Program-made: the position numbers and the translations under genes | Part shown: piece by piece, positions 1 through 6,439 of the stretch | Layout of the letters: every line of letters begins with the position of its first letter | How positions within the stretch are numbered: position 1 is the stretch's first letter | From: an uncultured Pseudomonadota bacterium | Lineage (GTDB): Bacteria > Pseudomonadota > Gammaproteobacteria > Steroidobacterales > Steroidobacteraceae | NCBI GenBank assembly: GCA_903890265.1 | Contig: CAITAM010000213.1 | Span: 1-8,997, forward strand | DNA length: 8,997 nucleotides | Reading direction: 5' to 3' | Notes under the pieces: model-generated | The model's database searches: none | What the model saw: only the letters and a program-made list of their open reading frames with translations | What the model was told of the DNA's origin: nothing

Positions 1-117
1 CACCATGAAATACATCAGGCCGACCCTGCCGACCATGAGCACGACGGGCGAGAGTCCGCCTGGACCGGCGGCCGCACCAGCGGCCTGCGCTTGCGCAGCC
101 GAAATCAGGAAATCCAT
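1..117 (-). CDS. yajC: Preprotein translocase subunit YajC, N-terminal 39 residues (3' end outside window)
   Basis: YajC is a small single-span inner-membrane protein that associates with SecDF and the SecYEG translocon. The 39 visible residues begin MDFLISAAQAQA, then an Ala/Gly/Pro-rich stretch, then the start of a hydrophobic helix ending GLMYFMV. This is the usual YajC layout of a short periplasmic N-terminus followed by one transmembrane segment. The ATG at 117 is preceded by GGTGA at a spacing of 7 nt. The gene lies 41 nt after the tgt stop on the same strand, the classic queA-tgt-yajC order that usually continues to secD-secF. Oddly, the helix contains an arginine (residue 31) where relatives have a hydrophobic residue. 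The identification rests on the N-terminus plus synteny. Confidence 0.88.
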   Translation of the reverse strand, partial: MDFLISAAQAQAAGAAAGPGGLSPVVLMVGRVGLMYFMV

Positions 118-158
118 CGTGTAGTCACCGCGTTGATGTTTGTGTTGCCAGCCGTCGA

Positions 159-1280
159 TTATGCCACAGCGCCATCCTGGCCCCCCTGTTCGGCATGAAA
201 GCGCTTGGCAAAAGAGGCAAAGTCCCGGCGCTCGATGGCTTCACGCATCGTGCGCATAAGTTTCTGATAGAAATGGAGATTATGTAGCGTATTCAGATGG
301 CAGCCGAGCACCTCGCCGCATCGGTCAAGGTGACGAAGGTAGGCGCGCGAGTAATTCCTGCAGGTGTAGCAGTCGCAGGCGGGATCGGGCGGCGAGTCGT
401 CCTTCGCGTAGCGCGCGTTTCGGATATTCATCACGCCACCGGTGACGAACAGGTGCCCGTTACGGGCGTGCCGCGTCGGCATCACGCAGTCGAACATGTC
501 GATGCCCCTTGCCACGGCGGCGACGAGATCTGCGGGGCGGCCCACGCCCATGAGGTAGCGCGGCCGGTCACGCGGCAGCAGAGGCACGGTCTCCTCGAGC
601 ACTCGCACCCGCTCCTCCTCAGGCTCGCCAACCGCGAGACCGCCCACGGCATAGCCCGCAAAGCCGATTCGGGTCAGGCCGCTGACCGAGGCCTCCCGCA
701 GACTGCGATAGACGCCACCCTGCACGATGCCGAACACGACGCCCGGGGTGGCGCCGGCGTGGTAGGCCGCCGCACTCCGCTCAGCCCAGCGCAACGACCG
801 CTCCATGGATTCGCGTGCTTCAGCCTCGGTGGCCGGATACGGCGTGCACTCATCGAATATCATGGCGATGTCCGAGCGCAGCGTGCGCTGGATCTGCATG
901 GCAATCTCGGGCGTGAGGAACACCTCAGCACCGTCGACGGGCGAGCGGAACCGCACACCCTCCTCCGACAGCTTGCGTGAGGTCGAAAGACTGAACACCT
1001 GAAAGCCGCCGGAGTCGGTGAGTATCGGCCGCTCCCAGTGCATGAACCGATGCAGCCCGGAGTGAGCCTCGATGACTTCGAGGCCGGGCCTGAGCCAGAG
1101 GTGGAAGGTATTGCCGAGCAGGATGTCCGCGCCCGTGGCGCGGACGTCCTCGGGCGTCATCGCCTTGACGGTGCCGTAGGTTCCCACTGGCATGAACGCC
1201 GGCGTTTCGACGATTCCGCGCTCGAACTGCAGACGGCCTCGGCGGGCTACGCCGTCCTCGGCCAGGAGCTCGAATTTCAC
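159..1280 (-). CDS. tgt: tRNA-guanine(34) transglycosylase
   Basis: Tgt swaps guanine at wobble position 34 of the GUN-anticodon tRNAs (Asp, Asn, His, Tyr) for the queuine precursor preQ1. The protein has 373 residues, against 375 in E. coli, and is collinear with it. The catalytic aspartates are present: D89 in ILTDSGGFQ and the nucleophile D264 in RGIDMFDCV. The zinc site is C302, C304, C307 (CDCYTC) and H333. Other family signatures include GNTFHLWLRPG and the substrate-pocket loop GGLAVGE near 213-219. The start is a GTG at 1280 that overlaps the queA stop as GTGA. A GAGGTG Shine-Dalgarno-like stretch lies about 8 nt upstream inside queA, so translational coupling to queA is likely. The gene is complete, with a TAA stop. 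Confidence 0.98.
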   Translation of the reverse strand: MKFELLAEDGVARRGRLQFERGIVETPAFMPVGTYGTVKAMTPEDVRATGADILLGNTFHLWLRPGLEVIEAHSGLHRFMHWERPILTDSGGFQVFSLSTSRKLSEEGVRFRSPVDGAEVFLTPEIAMQIQRTLRSDIAMIFDECTPYPATEAEARESMERSLRWAERSAAAYHAGATPGVVFGIVQGGVYRSLREASVSGLTRIGFAGYAVGGLAVGEPEEERVRVLEETVPLLPRDRPRYLMGVGRPADLVAAVARGIDMFDCVMPTRHARNGHLFVTGGVMNIRNARYAKDDSPPDPACDCYTCRNYSRAYLRHLDRCGEVLGCHLNTLHNLHFYQKLMRTMREAIERRDFASFAKRFHAEQGGQDGAVA

Positions 1281-2341
1281 GACCTTGGCACCTCGCCGGG
1301 CGTCAGCAGCATCGCGTCACCGTAACTGAAGAAACGATAGCGCTGCTGCACGGCATGTCGGTAGGCCGCAAGGACGCGCTCGCGCCCACCAAAGGCACAG
1401 ACCAGCACCATGAGACTGGACTCCGGAAGATGGAAGTTGGTCACGAGGACGTCGATGACACGAAACACATACCCCGGACGGATGAACAGCCGCGTCGGGC
1501 CGCGGTAGGCGGAGAGTGTGCCGCCGGCGGCCGCCGTTTCGAGGCTGCGCACGACGGTGGTCCCGACCGCCACGACGCGTCCACCGCGCGCGCGGGTCCT
1601 CGCCACCGCGTCGACGACGTCCTGACCGACCTCAAGCCACTCCTCGTGGAGCCGGACCTCATCCAGTGACTCCGCCCGCAGCGGTTGGTACGTGCCCGCG
1701 CCGACGTGCAGGGTCACATCGGCGAGCTCGACGCCGGAGTCCGTGAGCGCATCGAACATCGCCGCGTTGAAATGCAGACCGGCCGTTGGCGCAGCGACCG
1801 CGCCCGGAGCGCGGGCGTAGACCGTCTGGTAGCGCTCGCGATCGTCACCGCTGACCGGACGCCGGATATAGGGCGGCAGCGGCATTTCGCCGTGCGCTTC
1901 CAGGTACGGCACGACGGGGCGGTCGAACTCGAGCTCGGCAAATCCGTCCAGCACGGCCACGACCTCGGCCGTTGCGCCCCCCGGCAGGGCAATGCGCCGC
2001 CCGACCGGCGTCGCCTTGCTTGCGCGCATCTGCATCAGCGCGCGGTTTGGCCCGACGACCCGTTCAAGCATGAGTTCCACACGCCCGCCACTGGCCTTCG
2101 TGCCGTGAACCCGGGCCGGCAACACCCGCGTACTGTTGCGGACCAGCAAATCCCCGGCTCGAAGCAGAGACACGAGGTCAGAGAACTGGAGGTCCCTCGG
2201 CGGACCGGTGGGTTCATCCAGACTGAGCAGCCGACTCTCGCCGCGGACCCGGGGCGGCGCCTGGGCTATCAACTCCTCCGGCAGATCGAAGCCGAAATCG
2301 CTGCGCGACAGTTCACGGCGTGGGGGCTCTGGGTTGTCCAT
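1277..2341 (-). CDS. queA: S-adenosylmethionine:tRNA ribosyltransferase-isomerase
   Basis: QueA acts after Tgt. It transfers and isomerises the ribosyl group of S-adenosylmethionine onto preQ1 in tRNA, giving epoxyqueuosine. The 354 residues carry the family signatures in order: LIAQAPP near 24-30, GDLLVRNSTRVLPAR near 63-77, LPPYI at 155-159, VAAPTAGLHF at 182-191, HVGAGTYQP near 212-220, VGTTVVRSLE near 259-268, TNFHLP at 301-306 and RFFSYGDAML near 336-345. The N-terminus is about 11 residues longer than in E. coli QueA. No in-frame alternative start with a ribosome site is visible closer to the conserved region, and the chosen ATG itself lacks a clear Shine-Dalgarno sequence. It lies 38 nt after the PDZ gene and overlaps tgt by 4 nt, which suggests read-through in one operon. 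Confidence 0.97.
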   Translation of the reverse strand: MDNPEPPRRELSRSDFGFDLPEELIAQAPPRVRGESRLLSLDEPTGPPRDLQFSDLVSLLRAGDLLVRNSTRVLPARVHGTKASGGRVELMLERVVGPNRALMQMRASKATPVGRRIALPGGATAEVVAVLDGFAELEFDRPVVPYLEAHGEMPLPPYIRRPVSGDDRERYQTVYARAPGAVAAPTAGLHFNAAMFDALTDSGVELADVTLHVGAGTYQPLRAESLDEVRLHEEWLEVGQDVVDAVARTRARGGRVVAVGTTVVRSLETAAAGGTLSAYRGPTRLFIRPGYVFRVIDVLVTNFHLPESSLMVLVCAFGGRERVLAAYRHAVQQRYRFFSYGDAMLLTPGEVPRS

Positions 2342-2379
2342 GGCGGGCGCATGGTAGCACCGCCGGCGAACGACCTTCG

Positions 2380-3081
2380 CTACCCCGGACAGGGTGCCGC
2401 GGGCGGCTGCGGCGTGCGCCGCACCGGCAGCGACAGAAGCGCACCGTCGCGGCGCACGACAACCTCCCGGCGAGCCCGGCCGAGGCGTGCCTCGGCATCG
2501 GCGAGCCCTGCCGCCGGTTCGCCATCAATCGCGACGAGAAGGTCGCCGGGCGCCAGCTCCGTGCCGGTGGCCGCGCTTTGGATACGAATGCCGTCCGCGT
2601 CCTGCACAAGCCGCGTGGGAGCACCCGACGCCGGCCTCGGCTCGGCGGGCAGGGTCAGGTAGAGGGGCCCGCTGGCGTTGCTGCCGGGCCGGCGCACCAC
2701 GAGGTTCAGCGACGACCCGGCGGCCACCTGGCCCAGCACGGCCTGCCAGTCACCCTGCGCGCGAATCCGACACCCGTTGGCCGTGACGATACGGTCACCC
2801 TCCTTGAGGCCGGTACGCGACTCCACCGAATTCCCCGCGACGTGCCCGACACGCAGCCCGACCTGCCCGTCACCGGTCTCGTCCTGCACCCGAACGCCGC
2901 CGGTCGCGCCGTGGCCTACGGTGATCCGCGTTTCGTCCACGACTTGCGGCGCCGGCTCCTCGGCGGCCGAGGCGCGCCGGTCGACGGGGGCGAGCAAGGT
3001 GGCGATCAACAACGGGCTTGCGGCCCGTACGACGACGGCAACGAGGCGACGTTGGGCGGTCACGCGCCAGTGAGTAAACAT
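2380..3081 (-). CDS. Secreted or periplasmic protein with two PDZ-like domains
   Basis: I do not recognise a named family. The 233 residues begin with a basic N-terminus and a hydrophobic stretch (about 21-33) ending at ASA-A near residue 39, consistent with a Sec signal peptide, although arginines at 11-12 and 19 make it a poor one. Residues about 60-145 form a PDZ-like domain with a GLKEGDRIVTANG core (91-103) and a closing LNLVVRR strand. Residues about 155-220 form a shorter PDZ-like repeat with the core LAPGDLLVAIDGEPA (176-190). No protease domain, Ser-His-Asp triad or other enzyme domain is present, and the tail is Pro/Ala-rich. An adaptor or sensor role in the envelope is inference. 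The start is well supported by TAGGAGGA 7 nt upstream. It precedes queA by 38 nt on the same strand. Confidence 0.8.
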   Translation of the reverse strand: MFTHWRVTAQRRLVAVVVRAASPLLIATLLAPVDRRASAAEEPAPQVVDETRITVGHGATGGVRVQDETGDGQVGLRVGHVAGNSVESRTGLKEGDRIVTANGCRIRAQGDWQAVLGQVAAGSSLNLVVRRPGSNASGPLYLTLPAEPRPASGAPTRLVQDADGIRIQSAATGTELAPGDLLVAIDGEPAAGLADAEARLGRARREVVVRRDGALLSLPVRRTPQPPAAPCPG

Positions 3082-3088
3082 GCGGGCG

Positions 3089-3096
3089 TCCTCCTA
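3089..3096 (-). promoter_or_regulatory. Strong ribosome-binding site of the PDZ gene
   Basis: TAGGAGGA on the minus strand lies 7 nt before the ATG at 3081. It is a near-perfect Shine-Dalgarno match and fixes the start of the PDZ gene. Confidence 0.8.
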
Positions 3097-3117
3097 CCCG
3101 GAGTGTCGGCCGGGCCG

Positions 3118-3126
3118 TGTTACGAT
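3118..3126 (+). promoter_or_regulatory. Candidate extended -10 promoter for tRNA-Leu
   Basis: TGTTACGAT reads as an extended -10 (TGn plus TACGAT, 4 of 6 consensus bases). It ends 9 nt before the mature tRNA 5' end and is followed by a G-rich stretch (GGGGC), as is common in stable-RNA promoters. No good -35 is visible, so this is a tentative call from position and motif only. Confidence 0.4.
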
Positions 3127-3135
3127 TTAGGGGCA

Positions 3136-3222
3136 GCCGGGATGGCGGAATTGGCAGACGCAGTGGACTCAAAATCCACCGCCCTCACAGGCGTGCGGGT
3201 TCGACCCCCGCTCCCGGCACCA
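3136..3222 (+). tRNA. tRNA-Leu (anticodon CAA)
   Basis: This is an 87-nt class II tRNA with CCA encoded in the gene. The acceptor stem is GCCGGGA (3136-3142) with TCCCGGC (3212-3218), giving seven perfect pairs, followed by ACCA. The anticodon stem GTGGA/TCCAC encloses the loop CTCAAAA, with anticodon CAA at 3170-3172, which reads UUG. The long variable arm (about 3180-3194) has a GCC/GGC stem, as expected for leucine tRNA. The T arm is GCGGG, TTCGACC, CCCGC (3195-3211). It corresponds to the E. coli leuX isoacceptor. It sits in the gap between the divergent PDZ and NUDIX genes. Confidence 0.97.
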
Positions 3223-3276
3223 AGCGCAACGCGCCACCGCAACGGCCGACAAACCCTCCGACGAGACCCCAATCCC

Positions 3277-3834
3277 ATGAATTACTGCAGCGCGTGCGGC
3301 GCACGAGTCGAGTTGCGTGTGCCGGACGGCGACAATATGCCGCGCTTCGTCTGCGTCTCGTGCGGCACCATTCATTACCAGAACCCGCGGGTCATCGTCG
3401 GCTGTATTCCGGAGCATGACGGCAAGCTGCTGCTGTGCCGTCGGGCGATCCAGCCGCGCCTCGGTTTCTGGACCTTTCCCGCCGGTTTCATGGAGAACGG
3501 CGAATCGCTGGAAAGCGGGGCGGCGCGCGAGTGCTGGGAAGAAGCGCAGGCGCGGGTCGACATCGGCTCGCTCGTCGCCGTCGTCACCGTGATCCATGCC
3601 GAGCAGGTGCACGTGATGTTCCGCGCGCGACTGGCGGAGCCTGGCTACGCCGCAGGACCGGAGAGTCTCGAGGTGGCGCTTTTCGCGCCAGAGGACATTC
3701 CCTGGAAAGACATCGCCTTTCGCAGCATCGATTTTGCGCTTCGCCGCTACCTCGAAGACCGGGCAGCCGGGGTCGAACGCCTGCACATCACCCACTTCGA
3801 GGCGCCCGCCGGCCACCCCGCACCGTCGAGTTGA
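3277..3834 (+). CDS. Zinc-ribbon NUDIX hydrolase
   Basis: NUDIX enzymes hydrolyse nucleoside diphosphates linked to another group; the substrate here is not known. The 185 residues start with a zinc ribbon (C4-x2-C7 and C26-x2-C29) followed by the signature IHYQNPRV, typical of the subfamily with an N-terminal Nudix_N_2 ribbon. The NUDIX box runs from G70 through E76 to R84-E85-C86-W87-E88-E89, so the metal-binding glutamates are intact. The usual box glycine is glutamine (Q91), which I recall as common in this subfamily. The reading frame is open far upstream through the tRNA, but homology begins at the ATG at 3277 (MNYCSACG), with only a weak ribosome site. The gene lies 54 nt after the tRNA and may be transcribed with it. 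Confidence 0.93.
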   Translation: MNYCSACGARVELRVPDGDNMPRFVCVSCGTIHYQNPRVIVGCIPEHDGKLLLCRRAIQPRLGFWTFPAGFMENGESLESGAARECWEEAQARVDIGSLVAVVTVIHAEQVHVMFRARLAEPGYAAGPESLEVALFAPEDIPWKDIAFRSIDFALRRYLEDRAAGVERLHITHFEAPAGHPAPSS

Positions 3835-3858
3835 GGTCTGCGGGGCGTGTGGCAGAAT
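3831..3858 (+). promoter_or_regulatory. Candidate promoter of fdxA
   Basis: TTGAGG (3831-3836, overlapping the NUDIX stop) and CAGAAT (3853-3858) match sigma-70 boxes in 4 of 6 positions each, with a 16-nt spacer. TGG directly before the -10 makes it an extended -10. It would place transcription start near 3865, giving fdxA a leader of about 70 nt. This is predicted from the motif only. Confidence 0.4.
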
Positions 3859-3933
3859 GCTGCACGGCGGACTCCAAGCCGCGCCCCCCTGGGGTCGCGC
3901 CCGTCTATCGCGCAGGCTGCGCAGGGACCCAGC

Positions 3934-4257
3934 ATGACCTTTGTCGTTACCGAAAACTGTATCAAGTGCAAGTACATGGACTGCGTGGAGGTCTGCCCGG
4001 TGGACTGCTTCCACGAGGGGCCCAACTTCCTCGTCATCGACCCGGATGAGTGCATCGATTGCACGCTGTGCGAACCCGAGTGCCCCGCCGAAGCGATCTT
4101 TTCCGAGGAAGATCTGCCGGCAGGCCAGGAGCAGTTCAAGGCTCTGAACGCCACGCTGTCCAAGCAGTGGCCCGTACTGAGCGAGAAGAAGCCGGCGCCA
4201 GCCGACGCCGACCAGTGGAAAGGCAAGCCGGACAAACTGAAGCTGCTCGAGCGCTGA
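3934..4257 (+). CDS. fdxA: Seven-iron ferredoxin FdxA ([3Fe-4S][4Fe-4S])
   Basis: This is a small cytoplasmic electron carrier. The 107 residues align end to end with Azotobacter vinelandii ferredoxin I (VVTxNCIKCKY, DCVEVCPVDCF, GPNFLVI, DECIDCxLCEPECPA). By that alignment the [3Fe-4S] cluster is held by C9, C17 and C50, and the [4Fe-4S] cluster by C21, C40, C43 and C46. C12 and C25 correspond to the free cysteines C11 and C24 of that protein. The C-terminal half is the usual extension ending KLLER. The start ATG has GGGA about 8 nt upstream. It is convergent with dsbC, separated by 22 nt. The physiological partner cannot be read from the neighbours. Confidence 0.96.
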   Translation: MTFVVTENCIKCKYMDCVEVCPVDCFHEGPNFLVIDPDECIDCTLCEPECPAEAIFSEEDLPAGQEQFKALNATLSKQWPVLSEKKPAPADADQWKGKPDKLKLLER

Positions 4258-4279
4258 CCAGCGCCGCCGTGCGCAGGCC

Positions 4280-5128
4280 CTAGAGGCCGGCCCCGCTCGG
4301 CTTGTCGGCGGCAGGCTCTGCGCCGTTTCTGGCCGCGTCGCTGTGGCCCTTCAGCCGCTCGAGCAGTGCTGCCGGGGCGAGGTACCCGGCGATGTACTCG
4401 TTCTTGTCGGTAAAGATGCCCGGGGTGCCGCGCAACATGAGATCGTGCGCGAGCTTGTAGGTCTTGGCGACCGGCGTCTGGCACTTCGCTGGTGACGACA
4501 CGGCGTCACCCAGCTTCGCCCGCGTCAGTGCCTCCTGGCGGTTGGCCGAGCACCAGACCGCCTCGGCCTTCGTCCAGGACGAGGTGTTGGGCCCGCTGCG
4601 CGGAAAAAACACGTAGCGGACCCGGATCCCGAGCTTGTTGTACTCGGCGATCTGGCTGTGCAGCTTCCGGCAGTAGGCGCAGTCGACGTCGGTGAACACC
4701 GTCACCGTGTAGCGCGCATCCTTCGGCCCGAAGACGATGGTCTGGTCGTCACCGATGGCCTTGAGCTCGGCGATGGCACCGGTTCGCAGCGCCGTCAGTC
4801 GCTGTTCGGTGATGTTCTCCGAGTGCTCCACGTCGTACATGTCACCCTGAATGACGTAGCGCCCGTCAGCGCTGGAGTACAGGACGTCCGCCCCACTGAC
4901 GACCTCGTAGAGGCCCGGAATCGGTGACGGATGGACGTCCTCGACCTTCACTTCGAGCTTTCTGGCAATGACCGTCCGCGGATCCGCGGACTTGGCAGGC
5001 GAGGTTGCCGGCGCGGTCGCCGTCGCTGCGGGGGGAGCCGACGAGCCGGCCGATGGCAGCGCCGGAAAACCGAGCGCAACCAAGAGGGTTATCGCGCCGA
5101 GTCGAAGCGCAGCGGGGGAATAAGCCAT
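4280..5128 (-). CDS. dsbC: Thiol:disulfide interchange protein DsbC (periplasmic disulfide isomerase)
   Basis: DsbC reshuffles wrong disulfides in periplasmic proteins as a V-shaped dimer kept reduced by DsbD. I chose the ATG at 5128 (282 residues) because it has GAGG 7 nt upstream and begins a good signal peptide (hydrophobic core about 9-22). An in-frame ATG at 5224 would add 32 arginine-rich residues ahead of the signal. A Pro/Ala/Thr-rich linker (about 26-50) precedes the dimerisation domain (about 50-105). The thioredoxin-fold domain has the active site C150-A-Y-C153 (CGYC in E. coli), a second cysteine pair C193/C206 and the cis-proline motif GTPG (P236). The gene follows xerD on the same strand, as in E. 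coli, but with a 117-nt gap holding a likely promoter. Confidence 0.95.
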   Translation of the reverse strand: MAYSPAALRLGAITLLVALGFPALPSAGSSAPPAATATAPATSPAKSADPRTVIARKLEVKVEDVHPSPIPGLYEVVSGADVLYSSADGRYVIQGDMYDVEHSENITEQRLTALRTGAIAELKAIGDDQTIVFGPKDARYTVTVFTDVDCAYCRKLHSQIAEYNKLGIRVRYVFFPRSGPNTSSWTKAEAVWCSANRQEALTRAKLGDAVSSPAKCQTPVAKTYKLAHDLMLRGTPGIFTDKNEYIAGYLAPAALLERLKGHSDAARNGAEPAADKPSGAGL

Positions 5129-5206
5129 TGTTGAACCTCGGGTGCGGCACAGATCGCGGATCGACCGTCGGTCGCCGGGGCCGTATCGGCCGGGCCGCAC
5201 GCGCGC

Positions 5207-5215
5207 ATTGTAGCA
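5207..5215 (-). promoter_or_regulatory. Candidate extended -10 promoter of dsbC
   Basis: The minus strand reads TGCTACAAT: TGn followed by TACAAT, which is 5 of 6 of the -10 consensus, in otherwise very GC-rich DNA. No good -35 is present, which an extended -10 can tolerate. Start of transcription would be near 5200, leaving a 5' leader of about 70 nt before the dsbC ATG. Its place between xerD and dsbC suggests dsbC can be expressed apart from xerD. Confidence 0.5.
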
Positions 5216-5245
5216 GCGCGCCACGCGAACGGCTCGCAGGGCGGA

Positions 5246-6187
5246 TCAGCCCCGCGGATGGTGCTGGGCGTGCAGTTCCTTCATGCGCTCGCGCGCGACG
5301 TGCGTGTAGATCTGCGTGGTAGACAGGTCGCTGTGGCCGAGCAGCATCTGCACCACGCGAAGATCAGCGCCGTGGTTCAGGAGGTGCGTCGCGAAGGCGT
5401 GCCGAAGCGTATGCGGCGACAGCTCCTTGGCGATGGCCGCCTTCTTCGCGTACCGCTTGATGATGTGCCAGAAGGCCTGGCGCGTCATGCGGTCACCGCG
5501 CCGGGTGGGGAACAGGTACTCGGTCTGCCGTTCGAGCAGGATTTCCACGCGCGGTCCGCGGACGAAATCGGCGAGCCAGCGCACGGATTCCTCGCCAAGC
5601 GGAATGAGCCGCTCGCGGTTGCCCTTGCCAACGACGCGGATGACACCCTGATTCAGGTTGACCTGCTGGTACTTGAGGTTGACGAGCTCGGAAACGCGAA
5701 GGCCGGTGGCGTAGAGCACTTCGAGCATCGTTCGGTCGCGATGACCGAGCGGGTCGCTGACGGTCGGCGCACCGAGCAGGGCGATGACCTCTTCTTCGGT
5801 GAGCGACTTCGGCAGGCTGCGGCCGATCTTCGGCATGGCGATCTGCGCGGTCGGATCGTCACTGACGGCGCCTTCACGAAGGAGGTAGCGGAAAAAACGG
5901 CGGAAACTGGACAACTGGCGGGCGGTCGAGCGCGGCCGGGCGCCCGCGTCGACGCGCGAACCGATGAAGGCGAGGAGTTCGGGTCGGGTCGTGGCCGTGA
6001 CCGCGACGTCACGCTCAGCCAGCCAGCGGGCGAGCGCCGTCAGGTCGGCGCGGTAGGCCGCCAGCGTATTTTGCGACAGTCCGCGCTCCATCCAGACCGC
6101 GTCCAGAAACCGCTTGATGGACGGATCGGCGTCGCCGGCTGTGCCGGTGCGTCCGTTGCCAGTGACCTTTGCGTGCATCGTTGCCAT
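5246..6187 (-). CDS. xerD: Site-specific tyrosine recombinase XerD
   Basis: XerD works with XerC at the chromosomal dif site, under FtsK control, to resolve chromosome dimers before division. The 313 residues have an N-terminal SAM-like DNA-binding domain (about 22-108) and a C-terminal catalytic domain. All catalytic residues are present: R164 (TGLRVSEL), K188 (VGKGNRER), H259 and R262 (SPHTLRHAFATH), H285 (LLGHSDLSTTQ) and Y294 (IYTHV). The C-terminus ELHAQHHPRG matches XerD rather than XerC. The N-terminus is about 15 residues longer than in E. coli. Two ATGs are possible: 6187 (GGGAG only 3 nt upstream) and 6178 (same site, 12 nt upstream). It is followed by dsbC, the E. coli gene order. 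Confidence 0.97.
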   Translation of the reverse strand: MATMHAKVTGNGRTGTAGDADPSIKRFLDAVWMERGLSQNTLAAYRADLTALARWLAERDVAVTATTRPELLAFIGSRVDAGARPRSTARQLSSFRRFFRYLLREGAVSDDPTAQIAMPKIGRSLPKSLTEEEVIALLGAPTVSDPLGHRDRTMLEVLYATGLRVSELVNLKYQQVNLNQGVIRVVGKGNRERLIPLGEESVRWLADFVRGPRVEILLERQTEYLFPTRRGDRMTRQAFWHIIKRYAKKAAIAKELSPHTLRHAFATHLLNHGADLRVVQMLLGHSDLSTTQIYTHVARERMKELHAQHHPRG

Positions 6188-6291
6188 GTGCTCCCGCTAT
6201 GTTGCGCTTGCGCGCTAACCGCTGCCTGTCCGGCCTTGCCGGCGTGGTGCACAATGCAACCGCGCGTGGCGTTGGTGAGGTCGGTCGTCCT

Positions 6292-6313
6292 GTCCAGCCC
6301 GCAGGCGCTGGAC
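6292..6313. repeat. Inverted repeat (hairpin), 7-bp perfect stem
   Basis: GTCCAGC (6292-6298) is the exact reverse complement of GCTGGAC (6307-6313), with an 8-nt loop that can pair two further CC/GG bases. There is no following T-tract, so it is not a typical terminator. It could be an operator or chance; I see no second copy in the window. Confidence 0.45.
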
Positions 6314-6374
6314 GCCGATCGCAACCTTCACGGCGCCAGTATCGCCGGGCACAATTCGCGCGGACGTGAACGGG

Positions 6375-6403
6375 CTCACAACTGTTGAAACGATTGACAT
6401 AAA
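6375..6403 (+). promoter_or_regulatory. Candidate promoter of the acyltransferase gene
   Basis: CTCACA (6375-6380) and CATAAA (6398-6403) each match 4 of 6 sigma-70 consensus bases, with a 17-nt spacer. TGA before the -10 gives an extended -10. A perfect TTGACA at 6394-6399 overlaps it but has no -10 at the right distance. Predicted start is near 6410, about 30 nt before the gene. Confidence 0.35.
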
Positions 6404-6439
6404 GAGAACTGCATCACAGGTGCGGGGAGTCGTCCGTTG

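Larger units (their letters stand above)
6188..6439. other. Divergent intergenic region between xerD and the acyltransferase gene
   Basis: These 252 nt lie between two divergent genes and must hold promoters for both. I find a fair promoter for the rightward gene (6375-6403) and none convincing for xerD. The clearest structure is an inverted repeat at 6292-6313. Short open frames on both strands here look like chance products of GC-rich DNA. Confidence 0.6.

Noticed and set aside
2269..2352. 27-codon open frame starting 11 nt before queA in another frame, as a possible upstream control frame
   Set aside because: It has no ribosome site either and overlaps queA coding sequence; chance is the simpler explanation.
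3136..3222. tRNA-Leu(CAA) as an integration site for a genomic island
   Set aside because: The leuX-type gene is a known target, but no integrase, direct repeat of the tRNA 3' end or foreign-looking DNA follows it here.
3484..3549. NUDIX box lacking its usual second glycine (Gln at residue 91)
   Set aside because: From recalled relatives, this replacement is common in the zinc-ribbon NUDIX subfamily, and the metal-binding glutamates are intact.
2320..3834. 504-codon open frame on the plus strand covering the PDZ gene, the tRNA and the NUDIX gene
   Set aside because: Only the part from 3277 is a gene. The upstream part is antisense to the PDZ gene, reads through the tRNA and has biased, Arg/Pro-rich composition.
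3169..4014. 281-codon minus-strand open frame opposite the NUDIX and fdxA genes
   Set aside because: It is a shadow of two recognised genes, and its C-terminal end (RERGSNPHACEG) is the well-known false translation of a tRNA gene.
4258..4290. GGCC-CTAGA-GGCC as a bidirectional terminator between fdxA and dsbC
   Set aside because: The stem is only 4 bp, it extends into the dsbC coding end and has no T-tract on either side.
5246..6187. Tyrosine recombinase as a sign of a mobile element
   Set aside because: The C-terminus, all signature motifs and the dsbC neighbour identify housekeeping XerD.
5258..6388. 376-codon plus-strand open frame opposite xerD
   Set aside because: It lies almost wholly antisense to xerD, whose catalytic residues are all present; long antisense frames are expected at this GC content.
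6253..6388. Possible 44-residue small protein in the xerD-acyltransferase gap
   Set aside because: No ribosome-binding site before the ATG, no hydrophobic segment or motif, and its composition looks random.
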